A stretch of DNA of 64,000 bases from Lachnospiraceae bacterium (lineage in GTDB: Bacteria > Bacillota > Clostridia > Lachnospirales > Lachnospiraceae). Positions 25,853 to 34,264 of this stretch are shown piece after piece. The notes beneath the pieces were generated by a model. It did not search any database. It saw nothing but the letters and a program-made list of their open reading frames with translations, and was not told the DNA's origin. Numbering within the stretch: position 1 is the first letter of the stretch; each line of letters starts with the position of its first letter. The position numbers were made by a program, and so were the translations under genes. The stretch lies in assembly GCA_017938145.1 (NCBI GenBank), contig JAGBCB010000033.1:1-64000 (forward strand), given 5' to 3'.

Positions 25853-26009
25853 GACGAGTTCCTCCGGATGTACTTTTGCACATAATTATCCATAGTATAT
25901 TACAGTATAACATATTTCTTCGCCGCTGTCATGGAAAAGTTTCAGATATGCAAAAAAAGTGTAAAACGAAAGATTACGAAAAGATTTTAAAAATTTTTAA
26001 AAAAAGTGC

Positions 26010-26038
26010 TTGACATTTGATTTGAAATGTATTATAGT
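26010..26038 (+). promoter_or_regulatory. Promoter of the first tRNA-Lys
   Basis: TTGACA (26010-26015), 17 bases, TATAGT (26033-26038). Confidence 0.87.
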
Positions 26039-26094
26039 ATGCCTTGCGCTTGAGAGACGGCTGACGAGTCACTCGAGAGCGTTCACATAGATCT

Positions 26095-26167
26095 GCGCGA
26101 TTAGCTCAGTTGGTAGAGCACCTGACTCTTAATCAGGGTGTCCAGGGTTCGAGCCCCTGATCGCGCA
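26095..26167 (+). tRNA. tRNA-Lys (anticodon CTT), copy 1
   Basis: A 73-base cloverleaf: acceptor GCGCGAT/ATCGCGC, D arm GCTC..GAGC, anticodon stem CCTGA/TCAGG with loop CTCTTAA, T arm CAGGG-TTCGAGC-CCCTG, discriminator A. CCA is not encoded. It is identical over its length to the copy at 45580-45652. Confidence 0.97.
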
Positions 26168-26175
26168 CTAAAAAA

Positions 26176-26197
26176 GGGTTCTCAGTAATGAGAGCCC
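26176..26197. terminator. Terminator of tRNA-Lys copy 1
   Basis: GGGTTCTC pairs with GAGAGCCC (one G-T) across a 6-base loop, followed by TTCTCTTTTTTT. Confidence 0.85.
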
Positions 26198-26227
26198 TTC
26201 TCTTTTTTTCACACAATGTGCATTTTT

Positions 26228-26782
26228 CTACTGGTCTAACTGCTGCTTTTTCTTTGCAATGGAAATGGTGCGTTCCCTGTCGCCCGGAGCCTGGCACGTA
26301 ATCTCCACCACATCATCATTTTCCATGATATTGCTGACTGCATGCCACTTACCCATATCGTTTAAATAAAAGTCTTCTTCGCCGGTATGCCCGGTCCAAA
26401 GGATACGGCTTCCTCCCGCCAGCCACAACGGGCAAAGAGCGATGGCAAACACAGAAATATAACCTACGCCGGATCTGTAAATCATTGCGGAAAGATAGGC
26501 CACACATGCCACATAATATGCAACCAGTGCCACACACTGCACCCAAAGCTTTTTATCAAACATGCGGCGTTTTTTGTTGCTGTACTTTCCGATAAAATAA
26601 AGCTGGACTGCCACACTGGTTTCACCGATTGCCAGCACCACCACCGCAATAACCCCCAGAAACGGGTCCAGATAGCTGGCTTCATTTGGATTCATAACCT
26701 GTCCGTATCCACATAGTAAAAAGAAAATAATATTTAAGGCTGCTGCCGCAAAAAACAGAATCAGTTTTGTTGATTTTTTCAT
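26228..26782 (-). CDS. Hypothetical membrane protein
   Basis: 184 residues. Four or so membrane helices cover about residues 5-140 (ILFFAAAALNIIFFLLCGYG, FLGVIAVVVLAIGETSVAVQLYFIG, WVQCVALVAYYVACVAYLSAM, SVFAIALCPLWLAGG). A soluble tail (GKWHAVSNIMENDDVVEITCQAPGD) follows. AAGGAGAG precedes the ATG. It forms a pair with the upstream lipoprotein gene, 17 bases away. No family recognised. Confidence 0.7.
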   Translation of the reverse strand: MKKSTKLILFFAAAALNIIFFLLCGYGQVMNPNEASYLDPFLGVIAVVVLAIGETSVAVQLYFIGKYSNKKRRMFDKKLWVQCVALVAYYVACVAYLSAMIYRSGVGYISVFAIALCPLWLAGGSRILWTGHTGEEDFYLNDMGKWHAVSNIMENDDVVEITCQAPGDRERTISIAKKKQQLDQ

Positions 26783-26799
26783 TAATTACTCTCCTTCTG

Positions 26800-27300
26800 T
26801 TATTTTAACAAAAATTCTACCTGCATTAGCCATGGTGACATCTCGCTTTCATCCAGCTTGGAACCGGTACTTCCATCAATTGTTAACTTAATAATGTAAT
26901 TTCCGTCTGCAGATGGAATCTCCACCGTGTATATTCCATTATCATCCCCAACAAACTCGTACTTACACCAGGTATATTCCGGAAACACCAAATCTGCCGG
27001 TGGTTCAATAATATTATCTCCCGTCAGAACTCCTCTGGCATATTCCATCAGCAAAATCTCTGTAAAACGTTCTAACTCAAACGGATTATCATATTGCACC
27101 GAAGGCGCTTGGGTTGGCTTCGGAGTATCTGTTGCCTTTGGTTTCTCTGTCGGCTTCTGAGTTTCACCCATTGCCTCCTGTTCTTCTCCTATTATGCCCG
27201 CCGAATCCTCCACATCCGCCACAGAGGTTCCACAGGCAGCCATAGACAGCGCAATCAATAAGCATCCCATATATTTACTCCACAGCTGTACCTTTTTCAT
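26800..27300 (-). CDS. Lipoprotein of unknown function
   Basis: 166 residues. A lipoprotein signal is clear: positively charged start, hydrophobic core and lipobox LSMAAC at about residue 23. A Lys/Pro/Thr-rich spacer follows (TEKPKATDTPKPTQAP), typical of a wall-spanning linker. A C-terminal globular domain of about 100 residues (FELERFTEILLMEYARGVL, FPEYTWCKYEFVG, YIIKLTIDG) follows. The domain is not recognised. It probably sits on the outer face of the membrane. AGGAGG precedes the ATG. Confidence 0.75.
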   Translation of the reverse strand: MKKVQLWSKYMGCLLIALSMAACGTSVADVEDSAGIIGEEQEAMGETQKPTEKPKATDTPKPTQAPSVQYDNPFELERFTEILLMEYARGVLTGDNIIEPPADLVFPEYTWCKYEFVGDDNGIYTVEIPSADGNYIIKLTIDGSTGSKLDESEMSPWLMQVEFLLK

Positions 27301-27472
27301 TCTTTATTTCCTCCTGCTTTCTTTTTCTTAAATTCATAATACCAAATTTAATCAAATTCTTCTATAGTTGTTTTGTTTTTTATAAAAATTGTCAGGCATG
27401 AATTTTGAAGTCCTTGGAACACTAAGAAAAGAACGCATATCCTCTTGGTTTTTCAGAAAGGAGACCTTCTTC

Positions 27473-27640
27473 ATGGAATACAAACAAGAACATTACGAAC
27501 CGGTTATTAATTTCAGAAAACAGAGGCCGCAAATGCAGATAAATCACGTAGAACATGATATGCTCTACGAAAGAGCTTTTTTATCAAGCGAAGATTCCGG
27601 CAAATCAGAATATACCCAAAATACTACCACATGGGATTAA
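27473..27640 (+). CDS. Small hypothetical protein, 55 residues
   Basis: The ATG at 27473 follows AAAGGAG by 9 bases. The product is hydrophilic (MEYKQEHYEPVINF, QINHVEHDMLYERAF) and ends in a Ser/Thr-rich tail. A hairpin with a T-tract follows 17 bases after the stop, so this looks like a complete small transcription unit. An earlier in-frame ATG at 27389 has no clear site. No family recognised. Confidence 0.5.
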   Translation: MEYKQEHYEPVINFRKQRPQMQINHVEHDMLYERAFLSSEDSGKSEYTQNTTTWD

Positions 27641-27656
27641 ACACCGTAAAGTCAAA

Positions 27657-27683
27657 GAAACCGGAGCCTTTCGCCCCGGTTTC
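27657..27683. terminator. Terminator between the small plus-strand gene and the TraX-like gene
   Basis: GAAACCGG pairs with CCGGTTTC, followed by CGTTTTATTT on the plus strand. Confidence 0.75.
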
Positions 27684-27691
27684 CGTTTTAT

Positions 27692-28603
27692 TTAACCGCC
27701 TGCCAATATTCGGTAAATATAGGATACCACCGAAATCACATAGCGATGCACCGGATAGTACACATAGAAGAAGTACTTGCTTCCTCTTCCCTTTTCTCCG
27801 TTGTAAAGCAAGATAAACGGTACCGCAAAAATCATGTAATACTGCGGATGCCCAAGCACAATCCCTATGTAATTCCATTGATGAGCCCCCAGAACTTCTC
27901 CAAAATAGCAAAACAGACTAAATCCCGCCAGCACGGCTGCCTTGCCGTACTTATTTCCTGCAAAATACATAAGAATGCCCATGAGTACAAACAGAATGGT
28001 ATATTCTGCTGCCAGCGGGCTGAACACAAAGCTTCCCGCAAAATCCTGAATTGTCCACACCGTTTCCGGTGCTAGACCATACTTTGCGTACGGAAATTCG
28101 TAAATTCCCCAGGCAATAAAATGTGGAATGCACGTCGCTGCAATTCCTGCAATCGCAAGGAGGCTCTGCTTCCATTGTTTCGTCTTAATTCCCTCTATAA
28201 TTTGCTCAATCAAAATAATGTACAATGCCGTATAAATATAGTCACACAGAATATTGCTTGGGAAAAACCGGCCGATGCTGTCGTGGAACAATAAATTCGT
28301 TATTGCAACAAAAAGGCCTGTTCCAACTGCGCCAAAGTATAGCCGCAGCAAAAACCTTTTCCGGTTTCTCGTATGCTTTACGCTTTCCGTCAGGGCAAAG
28401 AAAAACAACGGAGCGGCAATCCGCCCGATGATGCGCAGCATATCAAAATGTGCCCCAAATACGGGAATTTCAAACCCATAGGCCGCCAGATGGTCAATGG
28501 TCATAAAAATCAGCGCTATCCATTTTATCTGACTGATGGAAAGGCCTCTACTCCGGCTTTCGGCAGGCCCATAAGTTTTTAATTTGTCCACTAATCTCTT
28601 CAT
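27692..28603 (-). CDS. TraX family integral membrane protein
   Basis: 303 residues with about eight membrane helices. TraX-type features are KWIALIFMTIDHLAAYG near 27, MLRIIGRIAAPLFFFALTE near 55, a central ILCDYIYTALYIILIEQ and the C-terminal KYFFYVYYPVHRYVI. In F plasmids TraX acetylates pilin; chromosomal members are acyltransferase-like with unknown substrates. The start lies 56 bases inside the upstream peptidase-like gene, with GGAGAGG and GTGGAG just before the ATG, and no later in-frame start would preserve the first helix. Translational coupling with the peptidase gene is likely. Confidence 0.82.
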   Translation of the reverse strand: MKRLVDKLKTYGPAESRSRGLSISQIKWIALIFMTIDHLAAYGFEIPVFGAHFDMLRIIGRIAAPLFFFALTESVKHTRNRKRFLLRLYFGAVGTGLFVAITNLLFHDSIGRFFPSNILCDYIYTALYIILIEQIIEGIKTKQWKQSLLAIAGIAATCIPHFIAWGIYEFPYAKYGLAPETVWTIQDFAGSFVFSPLAAEYTILFVLMGILMYFAGNKYGKAAVLAGFSLFCYFGEVLGAHQWNYIGIVLGHPQYYMIFAVPFILLYNGEKGRGSKYFFYVYYPVHRYVISVVSYIYRILAGG

Positions 28604-29231
28604 AACTCCACAACCTCTCCGAATTTTCTTTACTGTTTGGATCGTTTACTATAAATTTTCCGTCATCCAGTCCCCGAAGCACAATAAAATGCCCCGCCGT
28701 GGTAAAATCCCCGGGACCCATAATACAGATAATCGGGTTGCCCTGCTCCAGATTTTTCTTCATACGGTTTTCGTCTAGCGGAAGCTCTGTCACATCCAAT
28801 CCTAACGTTTCTCCGCCCTCGGAAATCAGCGCCCATTTGCTGCCGCTGCCTTTAGCGTAATACCGGTGGTCTTCTGCAAAATCCGCCACATACCGGGGTG
28901 TGTAGGTGGCATCCTGCAAAAGATGCACCAGCACCATAGAAAGACAGGTAGGGCCACAGCCGGTTACTTTCATCACGTCACTTCCGTAAATGGTGTAGCC
29001 CCAGCGCTCATCCCACTGGAAAAAGAGGGGCACGGTTTCGCTGCCCAGATGCTCCGACAAATCAATTTCCACGGTTTCCCGGGGATGAAATATATTGTTT
29101 AAAGCAGATTTACCTCCGCCATACCAAAGGCGTTCCCCGAAATTAATAACCCCTACAATGGAAACTGCCAGTACTGCCAACGCCAATGCCACCAATATGT
29201 ATTCCCAAATACCGCCTTTCCTTCTTCTCAT
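28548..29231 (-). CDS. Membrane-anchored C39-like cysteine peptidase
   Basis: 227 residues. A single membrane anchor lies at about 10-30 (YILVALALAVLAVSIVGVI). The extracellular C39_2-type domain has the QWDERWGYTIYGS lead-in, the nucleophile motif VTGCGPTCLSMVLVHLL (Cys near 92) and the later His/Asp pair in GHFIVLRGLDDGKFIVNDPNS. C39 enzymes cleave peptides such as double-glycine leaders or act on wall peptides. The gene is downstream of the VanR/VanS homologues, behind a VanR-box-like site, with its ribosome binding site inside a hairpin. The substrate is unknown. Confidence 0.83.
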   Translation of the reverse strand: MRRRKGGIWEYILVALALAVLAVSIVGVINFGERLWYGGGKSALNNIFHPRETVEIDLSEHLGSETVPLFFQWDERWGYTIYGSDVMKVTGCGPTCLSMVLVHLLQDATYTPRYVADFAEDHRYYAKGSGSKWALISEGGETLGLDVTELPLDENRMKKNLEQGNPIICIMGPGDFTTAGHFIVLRGLDDGKFIVNDPNSKENSERLWSYEEISGQIKNLWACRKPE

Positions 29232-29234
29232 AAA

Positions 29235-29267
29235 AATACCCCCATCTTTTGTTTTGATGAGGGTATT
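29235..29267 (-). promoter_or_regulatory. Hairpin that includes the ribosome binding site of the peptidase gene
   Basis: On the transcript AATACCCTCATC pairs with GATGGGGGTATT (one mismatch) across a 9-base loop, then TTTATG begins the gene. The GGGGG of the ribosome binding site lies in the 3' arm. The structure could act as a terminator of the upstream kinase transcript or as a block on translation. Confidence 0.65.
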
Positions 29268-29308
29268 GTAACTTTATTTTCTTTTTTCTGTTTTAAGCTT
29301 GTCTGTCA

Positions 29309-29320
29309 AATTTCTTACGA
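29309..29320 (-). promoter_or_regulatory. VanR-box-like site upstream of the peptidase gene
   Basis: The minus strand reads TCGTAAGAAATT, a full match to the enterococcal VanR consensus TCGTANGAAATT as I recall it. A related TTAAGAAA lies one helical turn upstream, giving a direct-repeat layout expected for OmpR-class regulators. Confidence 0.6.
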
Positions 29321-29363
29321 TTTTCTTAAGTTATCCACAAAGAACCGGTATTTCCGGTCAAAT

Positions 29364-30425
29364 TTACACCGGAAGCACGATGCGGAATTCCGTCACTCCG
29401 TTGTTGCACACTGCCTCAATGCTGCCGTCATGCAGCTCCACAATCTGTTTGGCGATGGCAAGTCCAAGGCCAGCACCGCCGGTAGAGGACTGACGGGAAG
29501 TATCCAGCCGGTAAAACTTATCAAAGATATGATTTAATTTTTCCTGCGGAATTTGGTCTCCTTTGTTTTTAATGTTTACCAAAATGCAGCCGTTTCCTTT
29601 TCTGGCGGAACACACAATCTCTGTACCCGCATAGCTGTAATTTACCGCATTGCGGAACAAATTATCAAACACCCGGGCCATTTTATCCGCATCGGCAGAA
29701 AGCATCAGCTCCGGCTCAATTTCCTGCAGCACCGTAATGTTTTTTTCCTCCATCATCGGGAAGAATTCATTAATAATCTGCACCAGAAGAATTGTCAGGT
29801 TGACCGGAGCTTTGTAGGCCGGCAGAGTCTGATAATTCATTCGGGTAATGTCAAAAAATTCGTTAATCAGCTGTTCCAGACGATACGCCTTGTCTAAAGC
29901 AATACCAATGTATTTTGCCCGCTGCTCCTTTGGCAGCTCCGGAGCTTCCTCTAACAGCGTCAAGTATCCTACCACGGAAGTCAGGGGCGTTTTTAAGTCG
30001 TGGGCCAGATATACTACCAAGTCATTTTTTTGCTGCTCGGCATGAATTCTTGCCTGCTCGTTTTCCTTAAGGCTGGCTTTGAAATCCTTTAACTTCTGAC
30101 TGAACTCCAACAGTTCCTGGGGACAATTTTCTCCGAAGATTTCCGGTTCCTCTTCACTAATGGAGGCACCCGCCAGCATGAGCAGCCGGTTAAATTTAAA
30201 TACGTAGCAAACCGATAAAATGAGCATACCAAGACAGTAAACGATAAACACTGCCAGCTCCCGGTTGGCATTAAGAAACCAGAAAGATTTCGGATTCATA
30301 TGTTCATACAAAAAGTCCAGCACCACCCCGTTAAATATGTTATCTATCACAAAAACAGAGGCAATGCAAATCATTGTGTAAATTAGTACCCAGATTAAGT
30401 ACCGCTTCAAAATATTATTTTTCAA
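29364..30425 (-). CDS. VanS-like sensor histidine kinase
   Basis: 353 residues. Two membrane helices (about 9-30 and 56-80) flank a short extracellular loop of about 25 residues. The dimerisation/phosphotransfer site is YLAHDLKTPLTSVVGYLTLLEEAPELP near 137, followed by N box FRNAVNYS, and G boxes GGAGLGLAIAKQIVE. The wording closely follows enterococcal VanS, including KAYRLEQLINEFFDITR. It overlaps the response regulator gene by 11 bases. No resistance ligase or dehydrogenase genes are nearby, so this is an orphan VanRS-type pair. It probably senses an envelope signal. Confidence 0.9.
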   Translation of the reverse strand: MKNNILKRYLIWVLIYTMICIASVFVIDNIFNGVVLDFLYEHMNPKSFWFLNANRELAVFIVYCLGMLILSVCYVFKFNRLLMLAGASISEEEPEIFGENCPQELLEFSQKLKDFKASLKENEQARIHAEQQKNDLVVYLAHDLKTPLTSVVGYLTLLEEAPELPKEQRAKYIGIALDKAYRLEQLINEFFDITRMNYQTLPAYKAPVNLTILLVQIINEFFPMMEEKNITVLQEIEPELMLSADADKMARVFDNLFRNAVNYSYAGTEIVCSARKGNGCILVNIKNKGDQIPQEKLNHIFDKFYRLDTSRQSSTGGAGLGLAIAKQIVELHDGSIEAVCNNGVTEFRIVLPV

Positions 30426-31104
30426 CCTTGTATCCCACTCCCCATACTGTTTTAATTATCTTTGGATTTCTGGCCGGCTCCTTCAGTTTGTCACGGATGC
30501 GGCGGATATGTACCATAACCGTGTTATTGCTGTCAAGATATGCTTCCTTCCAGACGGTTTCGAATATTTTCTCCGAAGATACCACACTGCCTGCGTTTTC
30601 ACAAAGAAGCCAGAGAATATCAAACTCTGTCGGCGTTAAAATCACCGGTTCTTCAAACAAGGTTACAGTATGCTCCTGCTTGTTGATGCAAAGGCCGTGT
30701 CCTTCGAACATTTCAGCATTTGCCTGTCCCATAACGGAATACTGCTGATAGCGGCGCAGTTGGGCCTTCACCCTGGCCAACAGCTCCAACGGATTAAAGG
30801 GCTTAGTCACATAATCATCTGCCCCGATGGTAAGCCCGGTAATTTTGTCCACATCCTCCACCCGGGCAGTTAACATAATAATCGGATAGGTATATTTCTC
30901 CCTGATTTTGGCACACAGGGTGAATCCGTCGATGCCTGGCATCATCACATCCAGAATTGCCAAATCAATATCATTATTTTTCTCTGCTTCCTTTGCCGCC
31001 AGACGGGAATCATAAAACTTTAAAACCTCATAGCCCTCGTTTTTTAAAATGACTTCCACCAGGTCTGCAATCTCCTTTTCATCATCTACAATTAAAATAC
31101 TCAT
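30415..31104 (-). CDS. VanR-like response regulator (OmpR/PhoB class)
   Basis: 229 residues. The receiver domain has the acidic pocket IVDDE, phospho-acceptor Asp in LAILDVMMPGIDG (near 52) and Lys in YVTKPFNPLELLARVKAQLRRY. The C-terminal winged helix has LTPTEFDILWLLCENAGSVVSSEKIFETVW and NTVMVHIRRIRDKL...KTVWGVGYK. Similarity to VanR is strong along the whole length. A TATAAT box and a VanR-box-like site precede it, suggesting autoregulation. Confidence 0.93.
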   Translation of the reverse strand: MSILIVDDEKEIADLVEVILKNEGYEVLKFYDSRLAAKEAEKNNDIDLAILDVMMPGIDGFTLCAKIREKYTYPIIMLTARVEDVDKITGLTIGADDYVTKPFNPLELLARVKAQLRRYQQYSVMGQANAEMFEGHGLCINKQEHTVTLFEEPVILTPTEFDILWLLCENAGSVVSSEKIFETVWKEAYLDSNNTVMVHIRRIRDKLKEPARNPKIIKTVWGVGYKVEK

Positions 31105-31157
31105 AGATCTTCCCCCAACATGTTTTGCTGCATTTTCCCGATTCTTCTCCCGGCACC

Positions 31158-31191
31158 ATTATACCACAGATTGCGACAAAATATCTTAAGA
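31158..31191 (-). promoter_or_regulatory. Promoter of the VanR-like gene with a VanR-box-like site
   Basis: On the minus strand TCTTAAGATATT (31191-31180) matches 10 of 12 positions of the VanR box and occupies the -35 region; TATAAT (31163-31158) lies 16 bases downstream. No good -35 hexamer is present, as expected of an activated promoter. Confidence 0.55.
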
Positions 31192-31208
31192 AATTCTGAC
31201 AAAAATAA

Positions 31209-31234
31209 ACTCCCTGATATCACTATCAGAGAGT
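31209..31234 (-). terminator. Terminator of the GH31 gene
   Basis: On the minus strand ACTCTCTGATA pairs with TATCAGGGAGT (one mismatch), followed by TTATTTTTG. Confidence 0.75.
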
Positions 31235-31241
31235 CTATATC

Positions 31242-33188
31242 TTATAACACTTCCAATACCTTGGCACCTTTCCGTACAAAGGCAATGAACTCTTCCAGTT
31301 TTGCAGAAACGTTGTGGGTTCCTTTGGTGTAGGTTTTTTTGTCTTTTAATAATACCCATTCGCCCTCCGGAAGATATACGTCTCTCTCGGTTTGTCCCTG
31401 TTTTACGATTGGGGCGAAAATAATGTCTTCGCCGAAGAAATACTGGTCTCCCAGAGTATAGCAGATTTCGTCCTCCGGATATTCAAAGAACATCGGACGC
31501 ATCACCGGATAACCCTTTTCGGATGCAATTTTCATCTGCTCACTGATATACGGACGAAGCTTCTCTCTGAAAAATACAAGCTCTTTTAAAATTTCAAAAT
31601 TCTTTTCGCCAAAGCTCCAAAGCTCATTTGGGTCACCACTTGGCTCGATAATCGGACTACGTTCTCCGTGCTTGATGCGGGAACCATGCAAACGCATTAC
31701 CGGACTAAATACACCAAACTGGAACCAGCGCACAATCAGTTCTTTGAAGTAGTCACTTTCAATATCTGCGCCGTAAAATCCTCCGATATCGGTATTCCAC
31801 CAAGGAATTCCGCACATGGCCATATTAAGGCCGGCTTTTACCTGGCAGGAAAGGCTTTCGAAGGTGGAAGGAATATCTCCGGACCACACTAAGGATGCAA
31901 ACTTCTGGCTTCCCAGGTAAGCGCACCGGGTCAGGGTTACAATATCGTCCCGGCCCATGGATTTAAAACCGTCATAAGCCAGCTTGGAATAATAGTACGG
32001 ATACAGTAATGCCACCTTATCTGCCCGTCCGGCATACCAAATCAGGTTATCAAACTGCTCCGGATGAACTTCCGGCTCCGCTTCGTCAAACCAAAGAGCA
32101 TCCACGCCGTTGTCGATGTAATTTTCCTTTAATTTGCTCCAGACATATTCTCTGGTGTCCGGGTTGGTCACGTCAATTTCCGCCTGCCAGCCATAGAAAT
32201 CAAATACCCGGTCGGAACCCCGGTTCGTACGCATCAACATGTTGTTGTCCGACATGTAACGGTAGTTCTCACTCTTTTCGTTGATGGTCGGCCACATGGA
32301 AACTATCAGCTTTGCCCCCATAGAATGGATTTCATCCGCCATGGCCTTTACGTCCGGCCAATACTTCGGATCAAATTTGTAATCCCCCTGTTCTGTCCAG
32401 TGGAAGTAATCCACAATAAACGCAGACACCGGAATATTCTCTTTTTTATATCGTCTTACTACTTCCAACAATTCCTCCTGGGTTTCATAACGGAGTCTGC
32501 TCTGCCAAAATCCGGTGGCCCACTGCGGCAGTTCCGGCGCATGTCCGGTCAAATCCGCCAAGGTGGCGGAAACTTCCTTTGGCGCTCCTCCAATCACGAT
32601 ATAATCCACTGCGTGGCAACAGTCACTGGTAAAACGGGTTCTGTTATTAGAAAGTTCTGCTAAGCCCGTGGACGGCACATTCCAAAGCAAACCGTAGCCC
32701 AAGGAAGAATACACAAACGGGATGGTGCATTTTGCATTAATATTCCGGATATCCACCGTAGAGCCCTTTAAATCAAACTCATTGTCCCAACTATGGCCCA
32801 GGCCGAAGAAATGCTCTCCCTCGTTTGGTTCGAAGGTCACTCTTGCACCCCAGAGCATACTTCCTTTGTTTTCGTACCGGCGGAAGCCCATACCAAAGGT
32901 CATCTCCGGTTTTTCTTCTAATATTTTGTTACCGTTGCAGTAAAAGGTAAGTTTTCCGTTTTCCCACAAATCTGCACGCATAGTACCGCATTGCATGGAG
33001 ATGTGGCGTTCTCCTTCTTCTATTTCAACCTGCGCACTTCCCGGCAGTAACGTATAATTTTCTTCTATCTCTTTTCCGTCCGGAAAGCCTTGAAAACGGA
33101 TGGTATTTTCTCCGCAGGAAGACAGTTTTATCAATTCCCCCTGTCTGGAAAAATAAATTTGGTTATCCACAATTCTGGTATTCTTCAT
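31242..33188 (-). CDS. Glycoside hydrolase family 31 alpha-glucosidase/alpha-xylosidase
   Basis: 648 residues from the ATG at 33188, preceded by GGAGG 7 bases away. An N-terminal beta domain (about 1-200) includes GEHFFGLGHSWDN. The TIM barrel holds SAFIVDYFHWTEQG, the nucleophile region GVDALWFDEAEPE and the acid/base region LVWSGDIPSTFESL, then GIPWWNTDIGGFYG and MRLHGSR. There is no signal peptide, so it acts on imported oligosaccharides. It is transcribed divergently from an AraC regulator, and the maltose-type uptake genes are next door. The choice between glucoside and xyloside needs biochemistry. Confidence 0.92.
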   Translation of the reverse strand: MKNTRIVDNQIYFSRQGELIKLSSCGENTIRFQGFPDGKEIEENYTLLPGSAQVEIEEGERHISMQCGTMRADLWENGKLTFYCNGNKILEEKPEMTFGMGFRRYENKGSMLWGARVTFEPNEGEHFFGLGHSWDNEFDLKGSTVDIRNINAKCTIPFVYSSLGYGLLWNVPSTGLAELSNNRTRFTSDCCHAVDYIVIGGAPKEVSATLADLTGHAPELPQWATGFWQSRLRYETQEELLEVVRRYKKENIPVSAFIVDYFHWTEQGDYKFDPKYWPDVKAMADEIHSMGAKLIVSMWPTINEKSENYRYMSDNNMLMRTNRGSDRVFDFYGWQAEIDVTNPDTREYVWSKLKENYIDNGVDALWFDEAEPEVHPEQFDNLIWYAGRADKVALLYPYYYSKLAYDGFKSMGRDDIVTLTRCAYLGSQKFASLVWSGDIPSTFESLSCQVKAGLNMAMCGIPWWNTDIGGFYGADIESDYFKELIVRWFQFGVFSPVMRLHGSRIKHGERSPIIEPSGDPNELWSFGEKNFEILKELVFFREKLRPYISEQMKIASEKGYPVMRPMFFEYPEDEICYTLGDQYFFGEDIIFAPIVKQGQTERDVYLPEGEWVLLKDKKTYTKGTHNVSAKLEEFIAFVRKGAKVLEVL

Positions 33189-33314
33189 ATTTACACCTCC
33201 AACCCTTGATGATATAATTATATTAGACAATAAGTCATTTTTTCTATAAGATAATTAACAGCTTTTATAACAATATTGACATTCTTCAATAAAAACGTCA
33301 AGTCAGGAGGACCT

Positions 33315-34169
33315 ATGGAGAAAGAAACCTTCAAAGAATCCTTGCAGCATGGAACCACAGCTTTTCCCATTGCTGTTTATCCCATGAAATTTCCGAAAGA
33401 CCAGCAAGTCTTGGCACATCTGCATTATCATAATGAGTTTGAACTTCTGGTTGCCACCAAAGGCCACCTTCTTGTCCAAATGGAAACAGAAACCTATTCC
33501 CTGTCTGCCGGAGAAGGTTTGTTTATCAACTCCGGTATTCTCCATACTATTATATCTGCATCCCCGCAGGAAGAAACCGGTTTTATCGCAGTTGTCTTTG
33601 ACTACTCCATTCTATGCACGGAGCAAGATATTACTTACGAAAACTACATCCGACCGCTTTTAAACGGTTCTTTGGAGCCAAATAGCGTTCTTTCGCCGGA
33701 CATATGTATTCTTATCCATTCTCTCTTTTGCGCTTATGAAGCAAAAGAGTTTGGGTATGAACTCTCTGTCCGCCACTGTCTGCTTCAAATGTTTTATCTT
33801 CTTCTTAAAGATGCTAAACCGTCAAAACAGTCTGCCCAAAACACAAGAAGCACGGTAATAAAAACCGTACTGGATTATATGAAGCAACACTACAGGGAAC
33901 AAATCAGTCTGCAGCAGCTGGCAAAAGAAACCCACGTCAGTAAGGAATACCTTTGCCGCCTGTTCCACCGGGTATCCGGCTATTCTCTCATGGAATACTT
34001 GAACCGGTACCGCATCCGACAAAGCACCTTTTTATTGCTTCAAACAGAAGAACGGATTTCTGATATTGCCCTTTCCTGCGGCTTTTCCCACAGCAGCTAC
34101 TTTGGAAAACTGTTTCTGGAATACATGGGATGTACCCCAATCGAATACCGCAAGCAATACCAAAAATAA
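33315..34169 (+). CDS. AraC family transcriptional regulator
   Basis: 284 residues from the ATG at 33315 (AGGAGG 4 bases upstream); a TTG 13 codons earlier is less likely. The N-terminal cupin-like sensor domain (HLHYHNEFELLVATKGHLLVQ, FINSGILHTI) would bind a sugar. The C-terminal double helix-turn-helix shows QISLQQLAKETHVSKEYLCRLFHRVSGYSLMEYLNRYRI and ISDIALSCGFSHSSYFGKLF. It is divergent from the GH31 gene, which it probably controls. Confidence 0.92.
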   Translation: MEKETFKESLQHGTTAFPIAVYPMKFPKDQQVLAHLHYHNEFELLVATKGHLLVQMETETYSLSAGEGLFINSGILHTIISASPQEETGFIAVVFDYSILCTEQDITYENYIRPLLNGSLEPNSVLSPDICILIHSLFCAYEAKEFGYELSVRHCLLQMFYLLLKDAKPSKQSAQNTRSTVIKTVLDYMKQHYREQISLQQLAKETHVSKEYLCRLFHRVSGYSLMEYLNRYRIRQSTFLLLQTEERISDIALSCGFSHSSYFGKLFLEYMGCTPIEYRKQYQK

Positions 34170-34206
34170 AAGAACCCCGGAAACGCTTCCTTCCGTACCA
34201 TAAAAT

Positions 34207-34258
34207 AAAATCAACCTGGGAACGCCTCACCATATAAAAGCGTTTCCAGGTTGATTTT
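34207..34258. terminator. Bidirectional terminator between the AraC gene and the permease operon
   Basis: AAAATCAACCTGGGAACGC pairs with GCGTTTCCAGGTTGATTTT along 19 bases across a 14-base loop, giving A and T runs on both strands. Confidence 0.9.
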
Positions 34259-34264
34259 CATTTT

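Noticed and set aside
29364-31104. Vancomycin resistance cluster suggested by VanR/VanS similarity.
   Set aside because: No vanH, D-Ala-D-Lac ligase or vanX homologue lies in the window.
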